Of a stretch of DNA of 64,000 nt, positions 12,390 through 23,644 are shown one piece after another. Every line of letters begins with the position of its first letter. Within the stretch, counting starts at the first letter, position 1. The translations under genes and the position numbers were made by a program. Source of the DNA: Cymbidium sinense (Eukaryota > Streptophyta > Magnoliopsida > Asparagales > Orchidaceae); contig CM038216.1 in the NCBI GenBank assembly GCA_021442155.1, positions 153,847,009-153,911,008 of the forward strand. The letters run 5' to 3'. Under the pieces are notes generated by a model. That model made no database searches and was not told the origin of the DNA. It saw nothing but the letters and a program-made list of their open reading frames with translations.

Positions 12390-13692
12390 TCAAGATGGAG
12401 GTAGTTAGGAAACTTTTTAAGAACCTTCTCAAGAAGCCTGACTTTCAGCTACTTGAACTTTAAAAGTTAGAGGAAGTAACCATGAGTGATGATCCTAACT
12501 TATGCCCCTATCACCATATGCTAGGTCATGTCTTAGAGGATTGTTTCACTTTCAAAGATTGACTCGAGCACAGCTATAAATCTGGGGCCATCTTAATACC
12601 CAAAGAATACTTAGTAGGACATCTTTTTGGGTCTATAAAAGAAATCTCTAGAGAATCACTCAATCCTCTTAAGACTGAAGAAAGTTAAGACATCTATTTA
12701 TCTCAAACCTCTAAAAAGATTGTCTCTAAAATCAAGAAGCTTTCTCTATATGTGCTTAAAATAGCTCAAACCTCCACCACATTGAAAGTATGCCAACTAT
12801 AAAGGACAACATAGACAGGGTGATATCAACATAGAGATAGTGAAAGCCAACCAACAACAATCATCGCATGCTCAAGAGAGCTCACCAGCATAGCCACCAT
12901 CTGAGTCCATCATCTCCTCCTCTGCTAGTACTACTATCATCTCGTAGCTCCTCCACCACTTCTAGGAATATTATATCTACGTATGAGAGTACTAAGCCAC
13001 TTATGCCACTCACTTTGTATGACTTCTATTTTGTACTCCACCACATTGCTCATTTTGTCTCTATTTGATGATCTTGTTGAGTTCATTCCAATAGAATGCT
13101 CTCCAAATAATAATAATAATCTAAATGATTCTAATCATTCTCATTTCAATTCAAAAATGGAAATTTCTTTATTGAATCTTCAGGGTTCCCCACTTGAGAT
13201 AGAGTTGGAGTCATCTAACTTTGAAGATCCCTTAGGAGAAGCTATAGGTATACCTAATGAATATGTAGATCTCACTATGAATCCCCCAACTAAAGAAATC
13301 ATTGAAGTTAATCTTCACAGTGGAAAAGTTCTACCTCCTAGTGTGGCATCTCAAGATAAGGGTAAACAAGTCATTTGTTCTAGCAAGAAGATAGCCCCTC
13401 CACGAGATGCTCCATCATTGGATATGCTTATAAAAAATTAGCACAAAGTCGATTACAATGTCTTACCACATCTAAGAAAGTTCACAACTATGTAAAGCAT
13501 ATATGATGCCCTTATCTTATCCAAAGAGATGAGAGAGTCTTTAATCAAAGCATTGCTTGATCCTAAGATATGCTTAACTTAGATGATTGCTACAAGTTCA
13601 GTTGAAGAAGATGCATGTTTCTTGGGGAAGTCCTTGGAGTCACATTTTGAAAAGATGATCTATTATATGGGATAATAGAGTGCTTACAATAT
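12390..13692 (+). pseudogene. Tat-lineage gag/protease-linker fragment
   Basis: Collinear with 33,470-34,755 of the larger Tat element. Pieces in order: 'NLLKKPDFQLLEL' (about 12,420), then 'CPYHHMLGHVLEDCFTFKD' (about 12,505-12,559), the nucleocapsid-like Cys/His segment, and a Ser/Thr/Pro-rich linker. The open stretch 12,983-13,441 includes an Asn run and 'IIEVNLHSGKVLPP'. It then ends with 'ESLIKALLDPKIC' at about 13,533-13,572. An in-frame TGA follows FKD at 12,560-12,562, exactly where the copy at 33,623 also has TGA. The fragment stops just before the protease active site and joins the 61-bp array at about 13,692. Confidence 0.75.
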
Positions 13693-13699
13693 AAGCACA

Positions 13700-13895
13700 A
13701 CACTGATATTCTAAAGCGATGTAAGTTCAGTCTTTTCATTCACCATGCAAACATCTAAACTCTAATGGCATTCTAAAGGGATGTAAGTCTAATCTTCTCA
13801 TTCACTATTCAAACACATAAATACTATCGACATCCTAAAGGGATGTAAGTCCAATCTAATGGCTTTCTAATAGATGTAAGTCTGACATGAAGAGA
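13700..13895 (+). repeat. 61-bp minisatellite (array 2)
   Basis: About three copies with the 'ATTCTAAAGGGATGTAAGTC' core and 'CACCATGCAAACATCTAAAC'. Placed between the truncated gag fragment and the second antisense ORF copy. Confidence 0.85.
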
Positions 13896-13899
13896 AAAC

Positions 13900-14965
13900 T
13901 ATAAATGTGATAATGAGGTGCTACAGGAAAATGAACTCTACTTGGGTCTACATTAAACTTGTAATTTTTGAACATCTAAATAAGTGTCGAGTTGAACTCA
14001 GTTATGTAAGAAAATTATTGTTGCTGCTGACTCATATGATGATTGAATTTTTTTTTTCCAATTTTTGTTGCCTCTGGCTACTTTCGCCAACCCTTTTTCT
14101 TAGTTCTAAGACTTCTTCTTTAATTTTTTGAAGTTGGTCATTTAAAGTTTTAGAGGATTTGGATCAAGATTAAGGAGCGCGTGTGAGCTTTCTCATACTT
14201 CCATTTTTATCCAAATCCTTCAATTGTTCTTTTAGTCAATGGAGCCCTTTGTATAAGGACTTATTCATCCTGCTCGATGCATCAAAACACACAAAGCATA
14301 CATAAAAGAAGGATGATCATAAATTAGGGCACTACTACCCTTAAGCATATTACAAATTAAATTATAAATAATCTTTCCTACATCATATAACAAAGCCTTT
14401 TGAATTGCAAAATTCAAAATGGCTTTATCCTTAGTTACCTTAATGATATTACTAGTGAACATTAACTTGGCATAAATAAAATAATACCAATCTTTAGCCT
14501 CGGATGTTAGGTGGTGGTAGAAAAATTGATAATCCTTTTCTCCTATCCATTCCATTGAACATTTAAACTTTTAATAGTGAGGAAACTAAGAATTTCATCA
14601 AATTAGGAGGGTTTTCTAGTAGAAAAATATTGATCATATACAAAATTTTATAAATTATAATATCGTTAATGGTAGTATTATCTAAAGAAACTAATTTTTT
14701 TGAATAAAAACTTAATTATCTTGGTGCTCCTTGAGTTGGTGAAGAACTCGAGCACCACGTGGATGACACAAGCTTTTGTGAAGTGCTCCCATCCTTGCTT
14801 ATTGATAATCCTCTCTGCAGTCCCACTCAAATTGTGGAATCCCCACTTTGGAATGAGATGCTTGTTGACCAGATCATGTTGGTACCTCTTCCCTGCTTCC
14901 ATGCTAACAAATCAGTTAGCGTCGCTTGAGGTTGCCCTCTTCTTGCCTTTGTAGAAGTGATTGAG
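13900..14965 (-). pseudogene. Antisense ORF with putative plant transposon protein domain, copy 2
   Basis: Better preserved than copy 1. Minus-strand N-terminal part at 14,902-14,750: 'EAGKRYQHDLVNKHLIPKWG' then F..L.G....I....W..F, matching the '(R)Y...L..R.L(I/L)PE(R)GF ... GW..F' pattern of this domain. Core at 14,555-14,265: 'DYQFFYHHLTSEAKDWYYFI', then TKDKAILNFAIQKA and GKIIYNLICNMLKG. The intervening region (about 14,560-14,670) is out of frame. Downstream (lower coordinates) 13,900-14,260 parallels 1-360. Whether it was ever expressed from its own antisense promoter is not visible. Antisense accessory ORFs are known in Tat-lineage elements such as maize Grande; equating this one with those is inference. 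Confidence 0.65.
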
Positions 14966-15059
14966 TGGCATATTCGATATCTTAAATATGAACAAAGGCT
15001 AAGAGAGAAAGGTTGTTGAAATTTCTAAAAAGAACAAAGGTTTTAGAATGAAAAATAGG

Positions 15060-15690
15060 CAGCATAGGGGTCAAATTTATAGAATATATCCAACTCCATG
15101 ATGCCACTTTTACAACACCGAGGCACTGTCCTCTTGGCTTCTAAAATGCATGACTAGCATCGCGGTGCTCACATCAAGGTCTAGGAGCTAGTCAGTCAAA
15201 GTGGTTACTATTCCAGTCAAGAAGATCATTTATAAATACTTATTACCATTAATTACATAACCGATGTAGTATATAAAGCATGTCAAGAATTTATGCAGCG
15301 CCACAATTCTCTAACACAGCACCACGGGGGCTGGTAAAAGTTATGTCATTTTCTGTTAAATGTGCTGGCCACCAGGCAGGCTTTTTTGAATGGCTTTTTG
15401 ACTGGAACCAAGACACTACTTTGGCAATGCCTAGGCACTGACCAACTAGTTCTATTATTCTTTATGGCACCTAAGCACCGTGACGCTAGCCTTACGATGC
15501 TGAAGTGCTACCCCTCTAGTTTTAAGGCCTAAATATTTGCCATCTAGCACTACAACACTATTTTTCTAACATTGAAGTGCTTCCTTTAGCACTAAAGTGC
15601 TTCGCTTAGTGCCAAAGTGCTGCCCTTTAGCGCCTAGGTGCTGATTTTCTAACACTGACGTGCTACCTCCCAAAGCTAAGAATAAAAAAA
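15060..15690. repeat. Spacer with ~25-bp GTG-type repeats, copy 2
   Basis: From about 15,540 to 15,665, four to five consecutive imperfect repeats of 'AAAGTGCTGCCCTTTAGCGCC', spaced 20-30 bases. Same position relative to the antisense ORF and 61-bp array as 1,140-1,760. Confidence 0.6.
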
Positions 15691-15699
15691 TTTGTATGT

Positions 15700-16015
15700 T
15701 GGCAACATCTAAACCCTATATGGCATTCAAGGGATGTAAGTCCAATCTTTTGTATAATATGCTAACTTATAAACTAATTGGCACTCCAAAGGGAGGTAAG
15801 TCCAATCTATATGTTTTCCTTGCAAACATTTAAACCTTATTGGCATTCCAAATGGGCGTAAGTTCAACATATATGTTCTTCATGTGAACATTTAAACCCT
15901 AACTAGCATTCTAAAGGGATGTAGGTTCAATATTTTCATTCACTATATGAACATTTAAACCTTAACTAGCATTCCAAAGTGTTGCAAGTTCAATATATAT
16001 GTTCACCAAGCATGA
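15700..16015 (+). repeat. 61-bp minisatellite (array 3)
   Basis: About five copies of the unit in plus orientation, the last ending near 'gttgcaagttcaatatatatg' at 15,975-16,002. It faces the inverted array at 16,400-16,860 across a ~0.4-kb segment. Confidence 0.85.
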
Positions 16016-16019
16016 TCGC

Positions 16020-16430
16020 TCAGGAAAAACACATTTGTAAATCTTGGCCATCTTTATAGGATGTTAAAAGAGTTTATTCTTCATAAGATAGATTTATGTA
16101 TATTTAACGATTTTCATGGTGTCTAGTAGTGGCATAGATGACTATCTAAAGGAAAAAAAAAGGGTAGTCTAATCCAAATCCCATAGGTTTCATCATCCTT
16201 GGATTGACATTATTCTAGTCTACCAACATCAAAGAGAGATTAGCCCTAATATCCAAGAAGTCTTATTACCAGCCATGGGTAGCCTCATTTCAGATATCCT
16301 GAGTAGACTAGAGTTTTATTGTAGGTGTTGTGTATTTATTAAATTATTTAGGCTAAACTTGATTTATAAGTCTACTCAATAATTAAATTTTATTGAATAA
16401 TCTACATTTTAGATGTATGTAGAGCTTACA
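16020..16430 (-). mobile_element. Inverted copy of LTR 3' segment and leader
   Basis: Reverse complement parallels 2,420-3,060 in order. The outer end 'cttttgcaaatctt'-like leader is at 16,022-16,130. 'GGATATCTGAAATGAGGCTA' and 'GTTGGTAGACTAGAATAA' are at 16,310-16,210. The (TA)n present in the other copy is absent here. Confidence 0.55.
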
Positions 16431-16860
16431 TCCATTGGAATGCAATATCCAAGGGGAGTTCACATGAAAACATATGATTGGTCTTACATCTATTAGAAAG
16501 CTAAAATTTAGGTTGGACTTACATATTTTAGAATATCAAAATTAGATTTAGGTTGTGCTTGTATTACAAGCACGATCGACTTATATCAATTAGAATGCTA
16601 ATATATATCCATTTGAATGGGGTTTAATAGTTCACATAGTGAACACAAAGATTGGACTTGCATCCTTTTGGAATGCCAGTTAGAGTTTAAATATTTGCTT
16701 AACGAACATATAGATTGGACTTACCTCCCTTTGTAGTGCCAAGTAGGGTTTAAGATTATGCTTGCTTTGCAAGCACAAGTTGGACTTACTTCAATTACAA
16801 ATATGTTAGATTGGATTTACACCCCTTTAGAGTGTCATCACTATTGCATTCTACCACTAT
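16400..16860 (-). repeat. 61-bp minisatellite, inverted (array 4)
   Basis: About seven degenerate units readable on the minus strand with 'GGATGTAAG(T/C)CCAATC' cores (for example near 16,660, 16,720 and 16,835). The array joins the Trp-Trp end of the PMD remnant at about 16,865. Confidence 0.8.
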
Positions 16861-16867
16861 CTCATCT

Positions 16868-18480
16868 ATCTGATGACTCCTTAGAAGTATGAGCAATATG
16901 CCAAGAGAACATAAGTGTCATGTCGGTCTAACTCTCTCGAGTTTATGATTGTATATATGAAAGCCCAGCTCTAAAAAAAAGGAAGAGAAAGTATGAGGAA
17001 TTCATAGCAACCATAGGTGACTAACTCCTATGTTAACCTCCTGAGGAGCTGCACAAAAACATGAACCAATCCATAGAAGTTGTCTCAAGATGCACAGACA
17101 ATGGCAACATCCCCATGGAACAAGTGACTGTTATATCAAGTATCTATGATAGTCCATATATGGGTGAGGATTGAGTAAAGCCATACAATCTGGCTACTCT
17201 TATAGGATTATATCCCTCTAAAATCATAGACTCGTGATGGTAGTAGTAAAGCCAAGTAGGTCTCAGGCCGACGAGATATTCATTAATGCATATATACCTT
17301 AGCTTTGATAATAATAATGGTGGCTTCTATCAGTAATAGAATCCACGAATCTTTGTCCCAAGCTCAGGTATAAAAAAGTTGATATGTGAATAATCTAAAA
17401 GCAATCCATCATGTGTGATGGTGCAACATAAATGTTTGAATTTGATCTCTATCTAAAGAAACTATAACTCTACTCAACTACATAATCAAGGAAAACATTG
17501 CTACATGAAGTAAAGAGGTATCTCAGGATAGCTCCAAAAATATGAGTGTGGATCCATCCATATAGATAATGCCAAGGAGCCTCTACCTCATAGTAGCATG
17601 AGTTGGACATGGCACACACTCTAACTAATCCATGGTATAGGTTGACTAATGTTGCAAGTGCTGGTATATACCTCTCGCGAGCAAGTAAACTAGCCATCAA
17701 GAGAGTAGAAGGATGAAAGAGTCTGCTATGATTAGGGAACACAAAGTCCTATAGCCACGTGATAATGAAGGCCACTTAGGACAATTCCACATCAATGCCT
17801 CGCACTAAAACATGTTGAGAACTAGCTCCTTTTTCAGGCTCAATTTGAGTGCTGAAAGACTCCTCAGATGAATGAAAGCTAATATCAAAGGGATCATCAA
17901 AGCATGCAAAATGAGGCAAACATAATGATGCATGAAGAAAGCTCTCAGACCATGTATCAAGAGTAATAGTGCCACATCATCTACGACTTGATCTCTATTT
18001 TTTGAATGACCTCTGATAATGAGTTAGAGCAAGATGATACTAACAAAGGTGGGCTAAATACTGACTTTGCATCCCAATCTTTGACCTCATGATGTAATAT
18101 ACGATATCCCAAAAGTCAAATTATACCTGCAGAAGGAACACTATCTACAACTGACTGGAGTAGATCCTGATCCACAAAACTAAGGTGATTTGTAACTCAT
18201 TCTAAAGGGACATCGCGACTATGTCTTATATTAAAATTAACCACTCAATCAGAAAGATCATACCCTATTAGAAGATATGAATCAAAGGGTATAATGCAAG
18301 ATGATTGAGAAAATGAGTCTTTAAAAATGTCTCTGCCCATAAACATGTACTGATACCATAATAAACAATCCTATAATTTGGCTAAATAATATGGATCATA
18401 AGCTTTAATTGTGGCCTATATCTACTCCTCACAAGGCTCTATAAGAGGCATATCATTTGGTATATTTCAATTAAATATTG
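16868..18480 (-). pseudogene. Plant mobile domain remnant, copy 2
   Basis: Minus-strand pieces in order: an upstream segment 'VAFIITWL' then 'DFVFPNHSRLFHPSTLLMAS' (about 17,785-17,696), where the W..FVFP....L..PS...A..(L/M)A pattern is typical of the PMD family. Next come 'PALATLVNLYHGL' and 'APWHYLYGWIHTHIFGA' (about 17,590-17,530). A 'SLRVARLYGF'-type segment lies around 17,220-17,180, and the Trp-Trp at about 16,885. Several stops interrupt. It is collinear with copy 1 at 5,072-6,640 and extends about 700 bases further upstream. Same family, opposite orientation. Confidence 0.6.
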
Positions 18481-18685
18481 TAACAAATCTGAAATGAGAA
18501 GCATATAAATTTTATGGACATCATAAAAAGATGATAATATTATAATTTGTAAATGAACTATGCTTGTGGGCTTTAATTCAATCTTATCTAAACTTTAAAG
18601 AGTTTAGATTTATATTTAGATTCAGTTATTTTTTGACTTGATAGATGCAAATTTGTATTTAGATTCGATTCATTTTGAACATATC

Positions 18686-19750
18686 TATTGACCTCATTTT
18701 TGGATGAGGTTAATATCATTTTGAAATCAATAATTAGAATATCCTAATCTTACATAGGAATCTCTAATTCAATGCTTGGACACTATACCTAGTGGCCTAA
18801 TACACATTCCTTGGGTTTGTTCTAACCTAATGGCTTAGGTGGATTCAACCCAATTTTCAAATTTGGATTAAGTCAAATCATCCAAATAAATTAAATTAAA
18901 ATAAAATTAAAACAAATGAGTGAATCTAAAACTACACCAAAGTCAGTCTAATCAATCCATTTGGCATAAGTTTGACTTGGTTTGGTCCAAAGTCAAAGGA
19001 TAACCCATCAAGAATTTGACCAAATGAAATCATTTCAAATATTTCAAATGATTAAATAAATATGTTTAATCATGAATCTAAAAGAATTCAAATTTATTTA
19101 GGGCTTGATTGGGTTAATTAGATCTAAATGAACCTAAATAGGTCCTATTGGTTCAAACCCAAATAAAATTGAAATCAATTCAATTTGATTACTCAAAATA
19201 ATTTAGAAATGATAATCAAATGTAATCCAACCCATCATTGGGTCTATTTTGGTCAAATTGATTAGTTGACCCAAATGAAAGCCAAGTTTAACCCATTAAA
19301 TCCAACTTTGGGTCAACTGAGTTCAAATTAAAATCTAATTAAAATTTAATGAAATCAATTACTCCAATTTATCTCACATGTGATCAAGCATGATTGGAGT
19401 CAAAAAATCCAATTGGATCAAATTGGTCATTTGAACCCAATTGGAACCCATTTAGGTTTAAATGGGTTGAAATGAAAGGAAATCCAAAATTAATTCAATT
19501 TTAAATGAATTAATTAAATCAAAACCTAGTCAATCATCAATTAATAATGATTAAACTCAAAATTAAAAGAATTGAATCAAAATTAAACCACTTTGAATCC
19601 AAATCCTTATATTGGATTCAAATTTCAATTGCAAAATGCAATTTTTTGACCGTAGATCCTTCAAAACACAGGCAGACTGCATACCCCAAATGGCACTACG
19701 GTGAGGTGCGACACTACATCGCACTACCACCGCAGTGCCAAACGCACCCT
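18686..19750 (+). mobile_element. 5' start fragment of the long-LTR family
   Basis: Starts TATTGACCTCATTTTTGGATGAGGTTAA, the family hairpin (here TA instead of TG at the terminus). 'aattagaatatcctaatctta' follows, then a long run of 'ttgggtcaa / aatcaaattgg' words like those at 41,200-43,150 on the other strand. It ends near a slightly GC-richer stretch (19,670-19,740) just before CACTA coding sequence. Confidence 0.6.
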
Positions 19751-19829
19751 AAGTCTTTAAAAAAAATCTTTGGATATGTTGTATAGAATTGACATGGAGA
19801 ATAATATAATACTGCTAACGAAAGTACAT

Positions 19830-22210
19830 GCGAGAAAGAAATCAATATCAATTTAATTTTGAGCATTTCCAAATTCAAGTTAAAAAACCTACCATAGATG
19901 ATATTGACGAGTTATTGAGGGATAGAATTGGTCCAAATAATGAGAAATTTAAATGTGATTGATGGATATGAGAAGAGAGAAAAATCATCAAGTGATGGTG
20001 ATAAGTTTACAAAATTAATAGAAGATGAATCAAACCTTTTATCTTAGTTGTAAATCATTTTCAAAGTTAATCATTTTGCAAGTATTTCATTTTAATTGTT
20101 AACAATCTTGGAGATTAAGGTCTTTTCATATATTACTTGAGTTATTGGTCGATGATTTCTTGTAAACGATTTTGCTACCTAAGAATACATGTGGTTAAAA
20201 AGTAATGAAAGCTAATAAAGGATATACAAAGATTTACACATGTCCTAATAATTGAACAGTATTTTTGAGGGATAAATCTAATGAGGAGATGCCATATTTA
20301 TAATTCATCAAGATAGGTTTTTTAAGCAGAGGTGAAATTTTATTAGTGAAAGAAAACCCAAATAAAATTAGCTAAAGGTGTTTGACTTTTTTCATTAATC
20401 CTTATACTTTAGAGACTATCCAAAACAAAAAAGTCTACTGAAGTTATGAACTGACATGATTAATACATAAATAAGAATGGGTTGTTGTGACAACTAGTAG
20501 ATGGAGAAGCATGAAAAATATTTGACTCCCATTATCTATATTTTGTTCAAATCCATGAAATATTTATCTTTGTTTGGCCAATGATGGAATCAATCCATCT
20601 AATATTATGAATAGTATATAAAATGTTTGGCCTATCATTATAGTTCCTCATAACATGCCTCTTTGGATTGGAATGAAATATTTTTTTTATTTTGTCCGCA
20701 ATTATATCAGGAGAGAAGAGTCTAAGTAAAGATATTAATATTTATCTTCAACCTCTTATTCAAGAATTATGTAAACTTTTGCATGGACTACAAAGATATG
20801 TCATTAGACAAACTTTGAATATGCAATATGATGTGGACTATTAATAATTTTTCGATATGATATGCTATTTAGGAGGAACACTTAAGAAACATTTTCTTGT
20901 CCTTGTTGTGCCCAAAATACAAAATCTTTGTGGTTGTACAAATGTAAGAAATTCTTCTATATGAGTCATTTGCATTAGCTCCCAACAAACCTCATATTTT
21001 GTTGTCAAAAACATAATTTTGATTACAGAGGAAGCATGAACTAGACCTATGAGGATCAATGGAATTGATGTTCTATCATACCTATAGAATTTGGAATTTA
21101 CTTTTCATAAAACTAGTAAAGGTAAGTCTACATCATTAAAAGAAGAAACAATTAAAGTTGATGAACAAAATGATTATTTGCGAAGAAATCAATTTTTTTA
21201 ACTAGCCTTATTGTGATTATAACCTACTACCTCTCAATGTAGATATTATGCATGTAGAAAAGAATATCTATGATAATTTCATTGGAACCTTATTAGACCT
21301 TGATAAATCCAAGAATAACTTATAAACACGTCAAGAATTAGTTGAAATTAGAGTAAAGAGTGAACTATACTTATATATTAAAAGATGGTACCTACATTCG
21401 CCAACCTCCTTTCACTATATCAAAGCGGGACAAGTTAATTTTTATCAAGTTTTGAAAGATTTGAAACAACCCAAAGGTAATGCAGCAAATATGTATATGT
21501 ATATAAATATTAATGAGTGTAAAATTATAAGTCTCAAAACTCATGATTGTTATGTTCTTATCAAAGAAATTTAACCAATTACATTAAGGACTTCACGGCT
21601 ATCAGAGGAGGTGGAGAGTACTGTTGTGCAGGTATTAAGAATTTTTAAATATATTTGTGCCATAATAGTATTACAATAATTATATGTCAGCTAAAAAAAT
21701 TTTCTCCCATCATTTTTCATGATCAAGGTTCATCTACCTATACATGGAAGAAGTCAAATTCAGTGGACCTATGCAATGCAAATGGATGCATCCATTTGAG
21801 AGGTAACATATAACTACATAATATTTATTTGATGTTTCATATTTTACCACTCATCTATGCTTTTATCATCCACAAAATTTTTAATACTAAGGATTATGTT
21901 GACAATAAAGCATATATATTATTGAGAAAGGGATATCTTTTAAATCAAAATGTTTAGAGGGATCTAAGTTACTCAATAACTCCTCAAGCATTAGATATTT
22001 ATCTTATGAAATGAGATTGCATTATAAATTTTCAAGTGTTGGAATTTCATTAAACGAGTTGACAACATATATTCTAAATGACAAGGCTTGCATGCAATCT
22101 CATAGATATGTACTCCAACATTATGATAATATAACATCATATAAGGACATTTTTTAAGGATGGTTAGAAAAAATATAGTTTCACACATATTTAATAACTT
22201 CAATGTTGAG
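19830..22210 (+). pseudogene. CACTA (En/Spm) TNP2-type transposase, degraded
   Basis: TNP2 is the DNA transposase of plant CACTA elements. Pieces in order on the plus strand: 'LPKNTCG' then KVMKANKGYTKI.TCPNN (about 20,180-20,260), the 'C.NDC.L(Y/F)' region; 'NIMNSIYSVWPIII'-like text (about 20,590-20,650, in shifted frames); 'DINIYLQPLIQELCKLL' (about 20,730-20,780); and 'LGGTLKKHFLVLVVPKIQNL' (about 20,867-20,925). Then come 'MHVEKNIYDNFIGTLLDLDK' (about 21,249-21,309) and 'SLKTHDCYVLIKEI' (about 21,532-21,573). These match the order of the family, including the MHVEKN box. Stops and frameshifts throughout, so it is not functional. Introns were not resolved. Confidence 0.85.
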
Positions 22211-22350
22211 AAACTTATAAATGAAAGATTTCATAATTGATGAGTAGTAAGTGCAAAATTTTGTTAATTTATTGTTAGCTTATGTTCTTATTAGATGACT
22301 ATAGAAAATTCTTGTGTAGGTCTTGGGTAGTAATGATCTACTAATATCTT

Positions 22351-22730
22351 ATGAAATTAAGGCTCCTTCTAAGGGGGAAAATAAGCTTTCAAAGAGGTAT
22401 AAAGGATTTCAAATTAATGGTTAAGACTTTCACACAATTTTTCCTGATGAGAAAAAGAAGACAGAACAATGGTGTCAAAAATACTATGGAAATGGAAAAC
22501 TTCAGTTACTACAATCAAGTTACTGACATCATTAATATCAATTATTCTGATATATTTTGTTGTGCACTATACAAGTGTGATTGGGCTAATTTCAATGCCA
22601 TTGATATGAAACAAGATCAATATGTATATATTTTAGTAAACTTCTCATGCCCAATTCATACAAGAGATAAGTTGGAAGATGAGACATTTATTTTCTTGAC
22701 ATAAGTAGAGCATATTTTCTACATATAAGA
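22351..22730 (+). pseudogene. DUF4216 segment of the CACTA TNP2 protein
   Basis: DUF4216 normally follows TNP2 in CACTA transposases. 'FSYYNQVTDIININYSDI' is followed by 'CCALYKCDWANFNAIDM', then a VNFSCPIHTRD segment and 'VEHIFYI', which correspond to the 'Y.G.I.DI.E(L/I)(D/N)Y......(F/L)(F/Y)KC.W.D' pattern and the '..A.QVFYV' end of that domain. The open stretch runs 22,351-22,704 and a single stop falls just before the final segment. Its role in transposition is unknown. Confidence 0.8.
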
Positions 22731-23214
22731 ACTTAACAATAAAAATTGGAATTTTGTTATTATTGTCAAAATGAGGATATCATCAATTCAAGCATTGTTG
22801 TCAATTATATTTTTCATGTAAGTTAACACTCTTATAATTTTTAATGACATTTAATTGATCTAATGTGATACAACTTTTTATAATTTACAAGAATGACTAG
22901 ATATAATTTATTAAGAAAAGTCAAAAAAGGTCATACCCAGAGCTAGATCCAATAGAAAAAATAATTAGAGGACATTTGAAAATCCCTCTGTTAGTGCACA
23001 CTTATTCAGGTAGAGAATGAGTGCGGTCACACACATCAACTAATACATCAATCAGTTAGTGCACGAATCTCATTATCAGATGATGGAATTTGGCTCATTG
23101 ATACTTACACTTTACTAGAATTGTCATATTAAGTGATCTTTCAAAATATATAATCATTTATATTTTGATTCTAACAAGCATGATGCCCTATAAAGCATTG
23201 GGGGTATACCACAT

Positions 23215-23640
23215 TGAAGAAATTTAAATTTTGCCTTTAGGAACAGAGTACATATCAAGATCAATGAGAATGGTGTTTCATGTAACATTTTAGAGTCCAT
23301 TCTTTAAGGATCATATATGAGTTATTACTAAAACCCTATATTGGCACTAATCTTTGTGCAATAAGGGTATGGAGCCGTTCAAAAGAGGATGCTTGCATAA
23401 TTAGCAGTATAAAATGTATAATTAAATTTTAGTTTTTGTTTAATATTTGTTATTGCTCTTTATGTTAATTATGTTTGTAGTCTAAATTTGAAATTTCCTG
23501 ACAAATGCACCTTTAGATTCTTAAATCTTTAAGTGATAAGGGGTGCAATCATAAGACTATTTTAAGGTCTGAATATTGGGATAATAGACCTATTAAAAAC
23601 TTTTGGAGGTTGTACTAATAGGAGTTGATGTAACTGTTGA
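23215..23640 (+). pseudogene. CACTA Transposase_24 (Ptta/En/Spm) segment, truncated
   Basis: 'KINENGVSCNILESIL', 'NPILALIF' and 'MEPFKRGCL' (about 23,250-23,390) are homologous to the better preserved segment at 48,390-48,560, which is identifiable as the plant transposase Ptta/En/Spm family. Its position after TNP2/DUF4216 fits the second gene of a CACTA element. The element is cut off at about 23,640, where LTR-like sequence begins. Confidence 0.6.
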
Positions 23641-23644
23641 TGTT

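Noticed and set aside
20865..21059. 64-codon minus-strand ORF
   Set aside because: Shadow of the plus-strand CACTA TNP2 coding sequence.
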